A stretch of DNA of 58,314 nucleotides from assembly GCF_000378405.1 (NCBI RefSeq), contig NZ_KB899636.1:1366373-1424686 (forward strand), given 5' to 3'. Within the stretch, counting starts at the first letter, position 1; every line of letters starts with the position of its first letter. The DNA is from Succinimonas amylolytica DSM 2873. GTDB taxonomy: Bacteria > Pseudomonadota > Gammaproteobacteria > Enterobacterales > Succinivibrionaceae. Both the position numbers and the translations under genes were made by a program. Positions 43,981 through 52,700 of the stretch are shown in pieces. The notes under the pieces are model-generated. The model worked only from the letters and a program-made list of their open reading frames with translations, did no database searches and was not told the origin of the DNA.

Positions 43981-44011
43981 CTGTTTGTGTTTAGGGGCTG
44001 GTGGAACTTTG

Positions 44012-47000
44012 TTGGCTGATAGCTATAAACCCAATATGGGACTGAGACGCATCAAGGAGATAATGTTTATTCTCTGGCTAGGTGTGGTTCTGATTATTGC
44101 AATTTCCCTGGTGACATACAATCCTGCTGACAGTCAGCTGGTTAACGATCCTTTGGGAAGCGAGAGAATTACTAATCAGATCGGACTTGTGGGAGCACGG
44201 ATCTCGGAGGTGCTTTTTGCACTGTTCGGGTTCTGCGCCTATGGCATTCTGATCTTTCTTGTCTATATTGGCTATGCGTTTCTCTGGAGCAATGTTTCCT
44301 GGCTGAAAATCCGCTATGACATCATAGCAGTCAAGATCATCGGATTTACGCTACTCCTGCTTTCTCTCTGCGCTCTGGTGGCGGTGGTTAAACTTCCTTT
44401 TATAGAAGGTCTGGAGACATCCTTCAATTTTAACAAGGGCGGACATCTGGGGTATCTGACCTTCGAGCACACGAAGCTTTTTCTGGGCTATAACGGTACC
44501 ATTCTTGGGATGCTCATTCTGTTTATAATGGGCTTTTATCTGTTTACAGACTGTTCCATTATTGTTATCTGCGAAGCTGTCGGGGCTCTGGTGATAGCTG
44601 TATTTACGCCGCGATCCACAATCAGTCGTTTCGTTAGTTGGCTGCGGGGAAATTCAGATACTGCCTCTGAGAGTCAGTTGGAAAACCAGTCAGCATCTGA
44701 TAACAGTGATTTTGGCATCAAGGTGGTGAAATCAGTATCTGAGGATCCGGTATCCGATTCTGTTGCGTCACCAGCTGTCAAACCTGCAGAAGACGTTACG
44801 ATAAGAATTCGGGAGAAGACAGTCCTTGCTGATTCTGAAGGAACGAAAAGCCTTCCGGAAAAAGATTCCGTATTTAACAGCAACACGGAAGCAGAAATGG
44901 ATGAAAAGCACCCGGCTGGATCTCCGGCAGTGTCTGTGAAAAAGCAGGACAATAATGCACCTGTTGCGAAGAAAACTGCAGAGAGCGTTGCTGCCGTTTC
45001 TCCGGTGCCGGAATACGGCAGACCGAATCTCGGGGAGGATTCCGAAGAGGATCTTTATATTCCAGGTCTGGGAGCTGCAGATCCTGACAAGGTCCGGGAC
45101 AACGCTCCGGAACAGGATGCTATTTCCGAACAGGAGAGTGATCTGCTGGAGAATGCCGGACCATCCATTGATTTCAGGGAAATGGATCGTACCTTTTCTG
45201 AAACTGAAGAAGATGACAGAGTGATTCCTGCAGTCAGCGGCCATCAGCATACCAATGTTCTTCCTCCCCGGCCTCGTGCTCCAGAGGATGATAGGGAATC
45301 CGGCCATGCGGATAGCACTGATAATTCCGGAGAGACAGAAGTCAGGACTCCCGTCTCCGGCTCTGCCACTTCCGTATCCCCGGAGAATTCTCCGGTAGCT
45401 GCCAGGCCTGCTGAAAGCATTTCTGCAGTCGGAATTTCATCTGATGACAGGACTTCAAATCAGGAAGTAACGACCGGAGAGCCGGAAAAATCTCTTTCTC
45501 GGGATACTTACGGAGTCTCTTCTGCCGATGTTCCCCCTCCTTCACCGGCACCGGCTCCTTTGAGTTCTCAGCCGTTTTCGGAGGCAGCTGTTCAAAGACC
45601 TGTTGCAGAGACCGCAGCAGAAACTCGTAGCAATGGAACCTCTGTTTCTTCTGAAGAGCGCGTTTATCCGGATATGCATGACAGAAGTCCGCTTCAGAAC
45701 CCGGGGGCGGATCGGATGGGCCGGGAGGAAACTCAGCAGCGTCCGGACAGCCGTGTTTATGAGCCGGGACTGAGAGAGAATATGTCTGGGATTCGGGCTG
45801 AAGCCAATACCGCAATCGGTGAAGAGTCTGACCGTGGCTGGAATTCATTTGATCTGTCTGCCTCTGACGGCAAGAAAAGTGATTCAGTCTCGGTGTATCA
45901 GGATGATTCAGGGTATCAAAAGAATGTCAGCAGAAGCTCTGATACCGATCTTTCCGCTCCCGAGAGCGATGATGGGTACAGTGGCAGTTTGCATGACACT
46001 CAGACCGATAACTACAATGTCATTAACTTCAGTGATGTGCGGGAACAGCGGAAAGCTGAGCTCCAGGAGCCTGATTTTGATGAAACGTTCGGAGATCTTC
46101 CTTCAGGCTTTTCCAGAGTTGATGATGAGGAGGCTACGGAAGATGCTCATGATGACAAGAGCTTTGGAAGCGGTTTTTCAAATGAAAATGCGGCTACTGT
46201 CACATCCGGTTTGCCGGGGGAAGCTGCCTCTGGTGATGAGTCTCTGCCGGACGGCCGTCAGGAGGATGCGATCACCAGAGTCAGAGATCCGGACATTCCC
46301 TCCTCTATCAATTTCCATGATGGTTATTATGATGTCGAGGTGCACGGAAAATTCCCGCCGACCTCTATTTTTAAGTCCAGTCCTGTTATCAGTGCTGCGG
46401 ACAGTACTGCCATGGATCAGACTGCGGACAATCTGGATCGGGTGCTGAAAGACTATCGCTTTAAGGCTCATGTGGCTTTTGAACCCCGTCTTGATGCTGA
46501 AGGCAACAAAATGTATGACGCTGAAGGCAATGAGCTTTTTAAGCCCCGTCTTGATGCTGCCGGCAACAGAATGTATGACGCAGAGGGGAATGAACTGCCG
46601 CAGAAGCTTTATGAATGCGGACCGGTAATTACCCGTTATTATCTGGATCTGGAACCTGGGCAGACCTGCAGCAAGCTTCTGAAGATAACCTCGGATATCA
46701 GCCGGGCGCTGGTGTCAGATGGGGAGGTAATGATTCAGCCGCAGATCAGCGGTTCCTCCTATGTGGGAGTTGATATTCCGAACCGCAAGAGAAAAACCAT
46801 CAGCATGAGGGAGCTTTTGGAGTCTCCGGAGTTTGTAAATTCAAAGGGAGCTCTTACTGCGATATTGGGACGCGACGTTTCCGGAAAGCCGTTTGTCTAT
46901 GACATTGCTCAGGCTCCCCACCTTCTTATTGCCGGTACTACCGGCTCAGGCAAATCCGTGGGCATTAATGTTATCCTGGTCTCTCTGATGATGCGTCATA

Positions 47001-47983
47001 CCCCGGAGACGCTACGGCTGATTCTGATTGATCCGAAGCAGGTGGAATTCTCGGTTTACAAGAATGTTCCCCATCTGCTGACTCCGGTAATCACGGATAT
47101 GAGGAAGGCCTTCAGTGCTCTGAAATGGGCCTGTGACGAGATGGAGCGCCGCTACACGCTGCTTTCGTTCTTTGAGGTTCGCAAGCTGGAAATCTTTAAT
47201 GAGAAGGTAAGACAGTGGATAAGCGAAGGTCAGCCGAGAAAGGATCCTACATGGAATCCTCAGGACAGCATGGAGCCGGAAGCACCTTATCTCAAGCCGC
47301 TCCCTTTCATATTCGTGGTAGTAGACGAGTTTGCTGATATCATGCTCAGTCTCAAGAAGCAGAAAAACGAAATTGAGAGTGCCATTTCAAGGCTCACTGC
47401 CAAGGCTCGTGCTGTGGGAATTCATCTTCTTCTGGCCACTCAGACTCCACGTAAGGAGTTTATTACCGGTCAGATTAAGGCAAACCTCCCCAGTCAGATT
47501 GCTTTTAAGGTCAAGAGTAATATTGAATCCCAGCTGGTACTCGGGGTGAAGGGGGCTGAAGGGCTTTTGGGAAGAGGCGACATGCTTGCCAGACTTAACG
47601 GAGACACTGCCGATCTTAGAAGACTTCACGGGGCTTTTGCATCTGATGATGAAATCAATATGTTCACCGAAGCCTGGCGTGCTAGAGGGAAGCCTGAATA
47701 TGTGGACAAGATTACCGAAATGTTTGTGGATCAGGATGCCGACAGCACAGAGGTGGGATCTTCCGGTGGCAATTCGCTGGAGAATGATCCCTTGTATTCA
47801 AAGATTGTAGATTTCTGCAGAGATCTTAAGATGCGCAACAAGGGGGTCAGTATTTCTCTTATTCAGAGACAGTTCAGTATCGGATATAACAGGGCTGCCA
47901 ATTTTGTTACTGCACTGGAGCAAAACGGCGTGGTTTCACCAGCTACCGGGGGTAACGGAGTTCGGGATATTCTCATTGATTAA
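44012..47983 (+). CDS. ftsK: DNA translocase FtsK
   Basis: FtsK anchors at the division septum and pumps chromosome termini toward dif for XerCD resolution. The 1323-residue protein has four N-terminal membrane helices (to about residue 200) and a roughly 550-residue acidic, Ser/Pro/Glu-rich linker. The motor follows with Walker A LLIAGTTGSGKSVGINVIL, DPKQVEFSVY, Walker B FIFVVVDEFADIML, ATQTPRKEFITGQIKANLP, and the C-terminal gamma domain that reads KOPS (DPLYSKIVDFC ... VSISLIQRQFSIGYNRAANFV). A tandem 20-residue repeat sits just before CGPVITRYYLDLEPG. The start is uncertain: TTG at 44012 has GGTGG seven bases upstream, while an ATG eight codons later has no ribosome site. lolA, the usual next gene, is absent. 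Confidence 0.94.
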   Translation: MADSYKPNMGLRRIKEIMFILWLGVVLIIAISLVTYNPADSQLVNDPLGSERITNQIGLVGARISEVLFALFGFCAYGILIFLVYIGYAFLWSNVSWLKIRYDIIAVKIIGFTLLLLSLCALVAVVKLPFIEGLETSFNFNKGGHLGYLTFEHTKLFLGYNGTILGMLILFIMGFYLFTDCSIIVICEAVGALVIAVFTPRSTISRFVSWLRGNSDTASESQLENQSASDNSDFGIKVVKSVSEDPVSDSVASPAVKPAEDVTIRIREKTVLADSEGTKSLPEKDSVFNSNTEAEMDEKHPAGSPAVSVKKQDNNAPVAKKTAESVAAVSPVPEYGRPNLGEDSEEDLYIPGLGAADPDKVRDNAPEQDAISEQESDLLENAGPSIDFREMDRTFSETEEDDRVIPAVSGHQHTNVLPPRPRAPEDDRESGHADSTDNSGETEVRTPVSGSATSVSPENSPVAARPAESISAVGISSDDRTSNQEVTTGEPEKSLSRDTYGVSSADVPPPSPAPAPLSSQPFSEAAVQRPVAETAAETRSNGTSVSSEERVYPDMHDRSPLQNPGADRMGREETQQRPDSRVYEPGLRENMSGIRAEANTAIGEESDRGWNSFDLSASDGKKSDSVSVYQDDSGYQKNVSRSSDTDLSAPESDDGYSGSLHDTQTDNYNVINFSDVREQRKAELQEPDFDETFGDLPSGFSRVDDEEATEDAHDDKSFGSGFSNENAATVTSGLPGEAASGDESLPDGRQEDAITRVRDPDIPSSINFHDGYYDVEVHGKFPPTSIFKSSPVISAADSTAMDQTADNLDRVLKDYRFKAHVAFEPRLDAEGNKMYDAEGNELFKPRLDAAGNRMYDAEGNELPQKLYECGPVITRYYLDLEPGQTCSKLLKITSDISRALVSDGEVMIQPQISGSSYVGVDIPNRKRKTISMRELLESPEFVNSKGALTAILGRDVSGKPFVYDIAQAPHLLIAGTTGSGKSVGINVILVSLMMRHTPETLRLILIDPKQVEFSVYKNVPHLLTPVITDMRKAFSALKWACDEMERRYTLLSFFEVRKLEIFNEKVRQWISEGQPRKDPTWNPQDSMEPEAPYLKPLPFIFVVVDEFADIMLSLKKQKNEIESAISRLTAKARAVGIHLLLATQTPRKEFITGQIKANLPSQIAFKVKSNIESQLVLGVKGAEGLLGRGDMLARLNGDTADLRRLHGAFASDDEINMFTEAWRARGKPEYVDKITEMFVDQDADSTEVGSSGGNSLENDPLYSKIVDFCRDLKMRNKGVSISLIQRQFSIGYNRAANFVTALEQNGVVSPATGGNGVRDILID
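46481..46600 (+). repeat. 60-bp tandem duplication within ftsK
   Basis: Two consecutive 60-bp units encode PRLDAEGNKMYDAEGNEL-like 20-residue repeats. They begin at 46481 and 46541 and differ at about a dozen bases. They fall in the segment joining the linker to the motor core, where E. coli FtsK has no such insert. Confidence 0.8.
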
Positions 47984-48012
47984 TCCGCGCTGAAAAGCAG
48001 ATGCTAACCTGT

Positions 48013-48051
48013 AAAAAGTCCCTTTGATAGTGAATGTCGAGGGGCTTTTTT
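48013..48051 (+). terminator. Intrinsic terminator of ftsK
   Basis: AAAAAGTCCCT and AGGGGCTTTTT pair over 11 bp (one T:G) around a 17-base loop and run into a T-tract, 30 bases after the stop codon. Confidence 0.75.
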
Positions 48052-48431
48052 ATGAGAATGATTATTGGCTCGAGGAGATTGTGTGGTTCAAGCATGATCG
48101 CTGCTGGAATGATTGTTATTGCATTAATTTGAGGGGGTAAACAGTGAGGGTATTATTATTTGTTCAGTTTAGCTGGTCTTAGCAGCTTATTTGTTTTTCT
48201 CGTTTTAGTAAGAGTACAACCGCTCTCTGGTATTCTGTGAAATGCTGCAAAGGTTGGGAAAATGATGTTCGATACGGCCAGAGTATTGTTGATAGTGGCA
48301 GATTCTGTGTCTGTGAAACAGCCATTCCCTGCGAGGAAGAAAAATGATAACAGGTTTAAATGCCTGATTAGCAACCAGTTGTGATGATAGTGATAGAAAA
48401 CGATTGAAAATGAAGAGATATCGGGATTTCA
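48052..48431. other. Intergenic region between ftsK and the tRNA-Asn array
   Basis: About 380 AT-rich bases without an acceptable gene. Short broken frames on the plus strand include hydrophobic stretches (for example around 48145-48240), which could be a decayed membrane-protein gene, but there is no match I can name. Confidence 0.4.
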
Positions 48432-48507
48432 TGGCTCCTCCTACTGGACTTGAACCAGCGACATACGGATTAACAGTCCGCCGTTCTACCGACTGAACTA
48501 AGGAGGA
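48432..48507 (-). tRNA. tRNA-Asn (GTT), third in transcription order
   Basis: 76 bases with encoded CCA. The acceptor arm TCCTCCT/AGGAGGA, the anticodon loop ACTGTTAATC reading GTT, and TTCAAGT in the T loop are all present. It is identical to the two copies to its right. Confidence 0.97.
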
Positions 48508-48532
48508 ACTATGAATATAAGATTCTGATTTA

Positions 48533-48608
48533 TGGCTCCTCCTACTGGACTTGAACCAGCGACATACGGATTAACAGTCCGCCGTTCTACCGACTGAACT
48601 AAGGAGGA
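48533..48608 (-). tRNA. tRNA-Asn (GTT), second in transcription order
   Basis: 76 bases with encoded CCA; anticodon GTT in ACTGTTAATC. Identical to the flanking copies, with a 25-base spacer on each side. Confidence 0.97.
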
Positions 48609-48633
48609 ACTACAAATCAAAAAATGCTCATTT

Positions 48634-48709
48634 TGGCTCCTCCTACTGGACTTGAACCAGCGACATACGGATTAACAGTCCGCCGTTCTACCGACTGAAC
48701 TAAGGAGGA
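48634..48709 (-). tRNA. tRNA-Asn (GTT), first in transcription order
   Basis: 76 bases with encoded CCA; anticodon GTT. It is closest to the strong minus-strand promoter, so the three copies probably form one precursor transcript. Confidence 0.97.
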
Positions 48710-48755
48710 ACTCAAAAAACACTCCAGATAAGCACCAGAGCTTTGCATGGGCGTA

Positions 48756-48784
48756 ATGATACGGATTCCGCAGGGTATTGTCAA
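48756..48784 (-). promoter_or_regulatory. Promoter of the tRNA-Asn array
   Basis: On the minus strand a perfect TTGACA and TATCAT are 17 bases apart. The predicted start site is about 40 bases upstream of the first tRNA, with a G+C-containing discriminator (TACGCCC) typical of stringently controlled stable-RNA promoters. Confidence 0.8.
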
Positions 48785-49041
48785 ACAAATATTGATTTTT
48801 TGCCTAAAAAGAATTTGTTTTGGCTGTTTTTCAACCGATTTTCACTAATTGCAGCACTGTTTCATGAAATTTGTCATATTCTGAAAGGAGTTCATAGGTG
48901 CCGGTTTTCTCGGATTTGTACGGATCTGCTGCCGTCTTTGCTGTAAAATTCCCGATACGCTGTTCTCCAGATCCCGGCGGTAATTAGAAAGAGAATGGCT
49001 ATTGGCAGTTTCAGGAATTTTTGTATCGGCGGAGGCCTTTT

Positions 49042-51075
49042 ATGACATCGGAAGACGGCGGAAGACTTTTCAGACTTTGTTCATCCTACAGTCCTTCAGG
49101 AGATCAGCCCGAGGCAATAAGACTGCTTACAGAAGGGATTCTTTCCGGCAAGAAGCATCAGGTGCTTTTGGGAGTTACCGGCTCTGGCAAAACCTTCACC
49201 ATGGCCAATGTTATTCAGAATGTCCAGAAGCCGGTAATAATCATGGCGCATAACAAAACGCTGGCAGCCCAGCTTTATGGAGAAATGAAGGGCTTTTTTC
49301 CAGACAATGCTGTAGAGTATTTTGTTTCATATTACGACTACTATCAGCCAGAGGCTTATGTTCCGGCTTCCGATACCTATATTGAAAAGGATGCCGACAT
49401 CAACGAGCATATCGAGCAGATGCGGCTTTCGGCTACCAAAGCTCTTCTGGAGAGGCGCGATGTAATCATTGTGGCTTCTGTAAGCGCCATTTACGGTCTT
49501 GGTGAACCGGCTGAATATATGAAGATGCTGCTTAATCTTTCGGTAGGAGAGCCGGTGACTCCCCAGAGCATCATGCAGAGGCTGTCTGAGATGCTCTATA
49601 CCAGAAACGAGCTGGATTTTCAGAGAGCGACCTTCAGAGTGCACGGGGATGTTATTGATGTTTTTCCGGCAGAGTCTGACTCTCTGGCTGTGCGCATTGA
49701 GCTGTTTGACGACGAGGTTGAACGGATCGCCACCTTTGATCCTCTGACCGGGAGACTGGCTGAACAGCTTCCCCGTGTTACCATCTACCCCAAAAACCAG
49801 TTTGTAACCCCGCAGAGTGTTCTAGATCGTGCGGTGGAGGAAATTAAAAAAGATTTAAAGGTGAGACTTCTGGAGCTTCATGAGGCCGGGAAACTGGTGG
49901 AGGAGCAGCGACTTTCAGAAAGGACAACCAATGATATCGAAATGATGAAGGAGCTGGGGTATTGCTCCGGAATTGAAAACTATACCAGATATCTTTCCGG
50001 AAAGAAGCCGGGGGAACCGCCGCCCTGTCTTTTTGACTATTTGCCTGAGGACAGCCTTCTTATTATTGATGAATCCCACGAAACCGTTCCGCAGATAGGG
50101 GCCATGTATAAGGGAAATCTTTCGCGCAAGCAGACCCTGGTGGATTTTGGTTTTCGGCTTCCTTCTGCCCTTGATAACCGCCCGCTCCGTTTTGAGGAGT
50201 TCCGGAAGGTTCAGCCGCAGACCATTTATGTTTCCGCTACGCCCAGAGATTTTGAACTGGAGGAGGCCGGAGGTATTTCTGCGGAACAGGTGGTCCGTCC
50301 CACCGGACTTCTGGATCCGGAGATTGAGGTAAGACCTGTGGCTGCCCAGATTGATGATGTTATGAGCGAAATCAGAGCCTGTTCTCAAAGAAACGAAAGA
50401 GTGCTGGTAACCACTCTTACAAAGAAAATGGCGGAAAATCTTACAGAATATCTGGAAGAGCATGAGATAAAGGTCCGGTATCTTCATTCGGATGTGGATA
50501 CCGTAGAACGTATGGAGATAATCAGGGATCTGCGTCTTGGAAAATTTGATGTCGTGGTAGGGATAAATCTGCTGAGGGAAGGCCTTGATATGCCGGAGGT
50601 ATCGCTGGTGGCGATACTTGATGCTGACAAACAGGGCTTTCTGAGATCTGAAATGGCACTGATTCAGACTATGGGAAGAGCGGCTCGCAACATTCACGGG
50701 AGAGCCATCCTGTATGCTGATTCCGAGACACCGGCTATGAAGGCTGCCATTGCAGAGACGCGCCGCCGCCGTTTCAAGCAGGAGAAATACAATGCTGAGC
50801 ACCACATGAAGCCTAGACCCATCATAAAGCCCATTAATGATATTCTGGATATAGGTGTTCCGATCTCCGGACAGGATAGCCGTCATGGAGAAAAGAACGT
50901 TTCAGGGCGGAAGGCGCAGGAGTTTTCAGGAATCAGGTCCCAGGACGAGCTTTTGAAACTCCTCAAGGATTATGAAAGAAAAATGAAGGAGTCTGCCAGG
51001 GATTTGAAATTCGAGGAAGCCGCTCATTTCCGGGATCTTATGCGGGAATGCGAGGAATTTATGAAGGCTCTGTGA
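49042..51075 (+). CDS. uvrB: Excinuclease ABC subunit UvrB
   Basis: UvrB verifies lesions after UvrA delivery and prepares incision by UvrC. The 677-residue protein is full length: Walker [18 protein letters not shown], the damage-probing beta-hairpin [58 protein letters not shown] and the C-terminal UvrC/UvrA-binding UVR motif ([19 protein letters not shown]). GGAGG lies about nine bases before the chosen ATG; a short upstream extension is not family-like. No LexA box was recognised upstream. Confidence 0.97.
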   Translation: MTSEDGGRLFRLCSSYSPSGDQPEAIRLLTEGILSGKKHQVLLGVTGSGKTFTMANVIQNVQKPVIIMAHNKTLAAQLYGEMKGFFPDNAVEYFVSYYDYYQPEAYVPASDTYIEKDADINEHIEQMRLSATKALLERRDVIIVASVSAIYGLGEPAEYMKMLLNLSVGEPVTPQSIMQRLSEMLYTRNELDFQRATFRVHGDVIDVFPAESDSLAVRIELFDDEVERIATFDPLTGRLAEQLPRVTIYPKNQFVTPQSVLDRAVEEIKKDLKVRLLELHEAGKLVEEQRLSERTTNDIEMMKELGYCSGIENYTRYLSGKKPGEPPPCLFDYLPEDSLLIIDESHETVPQIGAMYKGNLSRKQTLVDFGFRLPSALDNRPLRFEEFRKVQPQTIYVSATPRDFELEEAGGISAEQVVRPTGLLDPEIEVRPVAAQIDDVMSEIRACSQRNERVLVTTLTKKMAENLTEYLEEHEIKVRYLHSDVDTVERMEIIRDLRLGKFDVVVGINLLREGLDMPEVSLVAILDADKQGFLRSEMALIQTMGRAARNIHGRAILYADSETPAMKAAIAETRRRRFKQEKYNAEHHMKPRPIIKPINDILDIGVPISGQDSRHGEKNVSGRKAQEFSGIRSQDELLKLLKDYERKMKESARDLKFEEAAHFRDLMRECEEFMKAL

Positions 51076-51363
51076 TCCGGAATTTTTATTCCCGGCAGGC
51101 ATGTGTGGAAAAAATAGCAAAAATTGACTAGAATTGTCCTGTCTTTTTGCATCTTGAAAGACTGTAGTCCTCTGCCGTCTGAGATGTGATCGGGTGGTTT
51201 TTGTACAATGTGAGATTCTTCTATTCTGGGATGTCTCAGAAGACGCTTTCTGGCTCAGGCGACTTCGGCAGAAGTTTCAGGAGCTGTGGGCGGTGCTACG
51301 GTCTCGGATCTCTATGGAAAATGTTCCCGGCAGCTTTACAAAATATAATCGAGGCATTCAGGA

Positions 51364-51870
51364 ATGAATTACTGTAAATATATTCCTATTGATGTTCTGA
51401 ACGGTCTTGGGACCCGCTGTACTCTTTTTGTTGCTGGATGCGAGCATCACTGTCCGGGTTGCTATAATCAGTCTACCTGGAACGTTAATGCCGGATTTCC
51501 TTTTACGGAAGAGATGTGTGATCAGATTATTCAGGATCTTAACGATACCAGAATTCACAGAAGGGGGCTTTCCCTGACTGGCGGCGATCCGTTGCTTCCT
51601 GCCAATCTTTCGGTGGTGAAGTCCATTTGTGAAAGGGTGCGCCGTGAGTGTCCTCTTGACAAGGATATCTGGCTCTGGACAGGCTATACCAAGAACGAAC
51701 TGACTCCAGAACAGCTGGAGGTAGTCAATCTGATAGATGTTCTTATAGATGGAAAATTTGAGGAAGATAAGAAGGATCCCTCGCTGTCATTTCGTGGTAG
51801 CAGCAATCAGATTATTTATCGTTTTAATCGTTCCTATGCTTCCTGGAAGAATGATCTCCTGGATAAATAA
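51364..51870 (+). CDS. nrdG: Anaerobic ribonucleoside-triphosphate reductase activating protein
   Basis: NrdG is the radical SAM activase that installs the glycyl radical on class III ribonucleotide reductase NrdD, needed for DNA synthesis without oxygen. The 168-residue protein has the radical SAM cysteine motif CEHHCPGCYNQSTW at about residues 26-39, LTGGDPL, IWLWTGY and DVLIDGKFE. It is slightly longer than the E. coli protein. nrdD is not adjacent on either side, although the two genes usually form one operon. A terminator follows. Confidence 0.94.
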   Translation: MNYCKYIPIDVLNGLGTRCTLFVAGCEHHCPGCYNQSTWNVNAGFPFTEEMCDQIIQDLNDTRIHRRGLSLTGGDPLLPANLSVVKSICERVRRECPLDKDIWLWTGYTKNELTPEQLEVVNLIDVLIDGKFEEDKKDPSLSFRGSSNQIIYRFNRSYASWKNDLLDK

Positions 51871-51927
51871 AATCTTGACAGGGAGTTGATGTCGTTTTTG
51901 GCAATAAGATCGGTAGTGAGGAGATAG

Positions 51928-51950
51928 CTGTCAGAGATGACAGTTTTTTT
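51928..51950 (+). terminator. Intrinsic terminator of nrdG
   Basis: CTGTCA, GAGA loop, TGACAG and seven T residues, about 60 bases after the stop codon. It insulates the downstream sRNA control region. Confidence 0.75.
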
Positions 51951-51962
51951 ATGCAAATATTT

Positions 51963-51975
51963 TTGCAAAATGCAA
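51963..51975 (+). promoter_or_regulatory. Upstream activator box 1 (TTGCA-W3-TGCAA)
   Basis: The sequence TTGCAAAATGCAA is a perfect 5-3-5 palindrome. It fits the TTGCA-W3-TGCAA consensus that I recall for the sigma-54 activator LuxO at Vibrio qrr promoters. Its centre lies about 214 bases upstream of the predicted start of the small RNA. Confidence 0.6.
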
Positions 51976-52013
51976 TATTTTTTGCATAATCATAGGATAA
52001 GCATCGACAATTT

Positions 52014-52026
52014 TTGCAAAATGCAA
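52014..52026 (+). promoter_or_regulatory. Upstream activator box 2 (TTGCA-W3-TGCAA)
   Basis: A second TTGCAAAATGCAA, identical to box 1 and 51 bases from it (close to five helical turns). Its centre is about 163 bases upstream of the predicted start site, a normal distance for a sigma-54 enhancer. A half-site (TTGCATAAT) lies between the two boxes. Confidence 0.6.
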
Positions 52027-52156
52027 CTTTCTCAACTTGGTAATATCCATGCCAGTATATCTCCGCAAAGCCATGGTACGATAGGATGATAGGGAAAGCC
52101 TTTTTGTAATAAGCTTTTTAAAGACTTAAAAAAATATTTTTTATTGCTTTTACAGT

Positions 52157-52172
52157 TGGCACACATATTGCT
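52157..52172 (+). promoter_or_regulatory. Sigma-54 (-24/-12) promoter
   Basis: TGGCAC, five bases and TTGCT: the invariant GG and GC are exactly 10 bases apart, as sigma-54 requires, and the flanking bases match the consensus. Transcription would begin near 52181-52184. Confidence 0.8.
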
Positions 52173-52180
52173 AATACAAG

Positions 52181-52254
52181 ACTGTAATCAGTTAATCCCG
52201 TGTTCTTTCATATTGAAAGACTTTAGCCGGTGCCTTTTGGTACCGGTTTTTTTT
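52181..52254 (+). ncRNA. Predicted sigma-54-dependent small RNA of about 74 nt
   Basis: The stretch between the sigma-54 start site and an intrinsic terminator has no open frame but three consecutive hairpins: ACTG/CAGT (52181-52192), TCTTTCA/TGAAAGA with a 3-base loop (52204-52220) and the terminator stem with a U-tail. A single-stranded TTAATCCCGTG segment (52192-52203) between hairpins 1 and 2 could be the pairing seed. Size, U-tail and control by enhancer boxes resemble Hfq-dependent Qrr RNAs, but the conserved Qrr core is not recognisable. Expression is predicted, not shown. Confidence 0.6.
52226..52254 (+). terminator. Terminator of the predicted small RNA
   Basis: CCGGTGCC, TTTT loop, GGTACCGG (8 bp with one mismatch) and eight T residues. 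Confidence 0.8.
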
Positions 52255-52501
52255 GCCTGACTTATAAAGTTTCAGTTTTTTCCGAAATTTCTCACTTTTG
52301 ACTTTTCGTACCGATGCCCGGATGGTTTGGCTAATCCCGGCTCTTCATTTTGCATATGTTACGCTACAGGGATATTGGCAAATTTGCGATTTGTACTGAT
52401 GACAATTCAGGAGGGGGTTGTTGAAACTAATGAGGAGAAAATCGCTACAAAAGGTATAACAGGAACTGAAGGAGATGAGAATATAAAGACATTAAGAAAA
52501 G
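52255..52501. other. Intergenic region between the small RNA and tRNA-fMet
   Basis: No gene was accepted. An apparent frame here runs into the antisense of the tRNA. A strong AGGAGG at about 52410 is followed only by very short frames. Confidence 0.45.
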
Positions 52502-52578
<77 letters not shown>

Positions 52579-52592
52579 TCAGAAACGTGCCT

Positions 52593-52620
52593 AGTATAAC
52601 TGTTTATCCGGAATTTGCAA
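52593..52620 (-). promoter_or_regulatory. Promoter of tRNA-fMet
   Basis: On the minus strand TTGCAA and TATACT are 16 bases apart, followed by a GC-containing discriminator and the tRNA about 15 bases downstream of the -10. Confidence 0.65.
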
Positions 52621-52700
52621 GAAAAATTTTTCAGAAGAGAGTTTGTGGATTCGGCACGTTCCGTAGATTTGCTCCTGTTCCGGAAAAAATCAGAAAAGAC

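Noticed and set aside
48860..49041. LexA (SOS) box upstream of uvrB
   Set aside because: CTGT and CAG half-sites do not occur at the required spacing.
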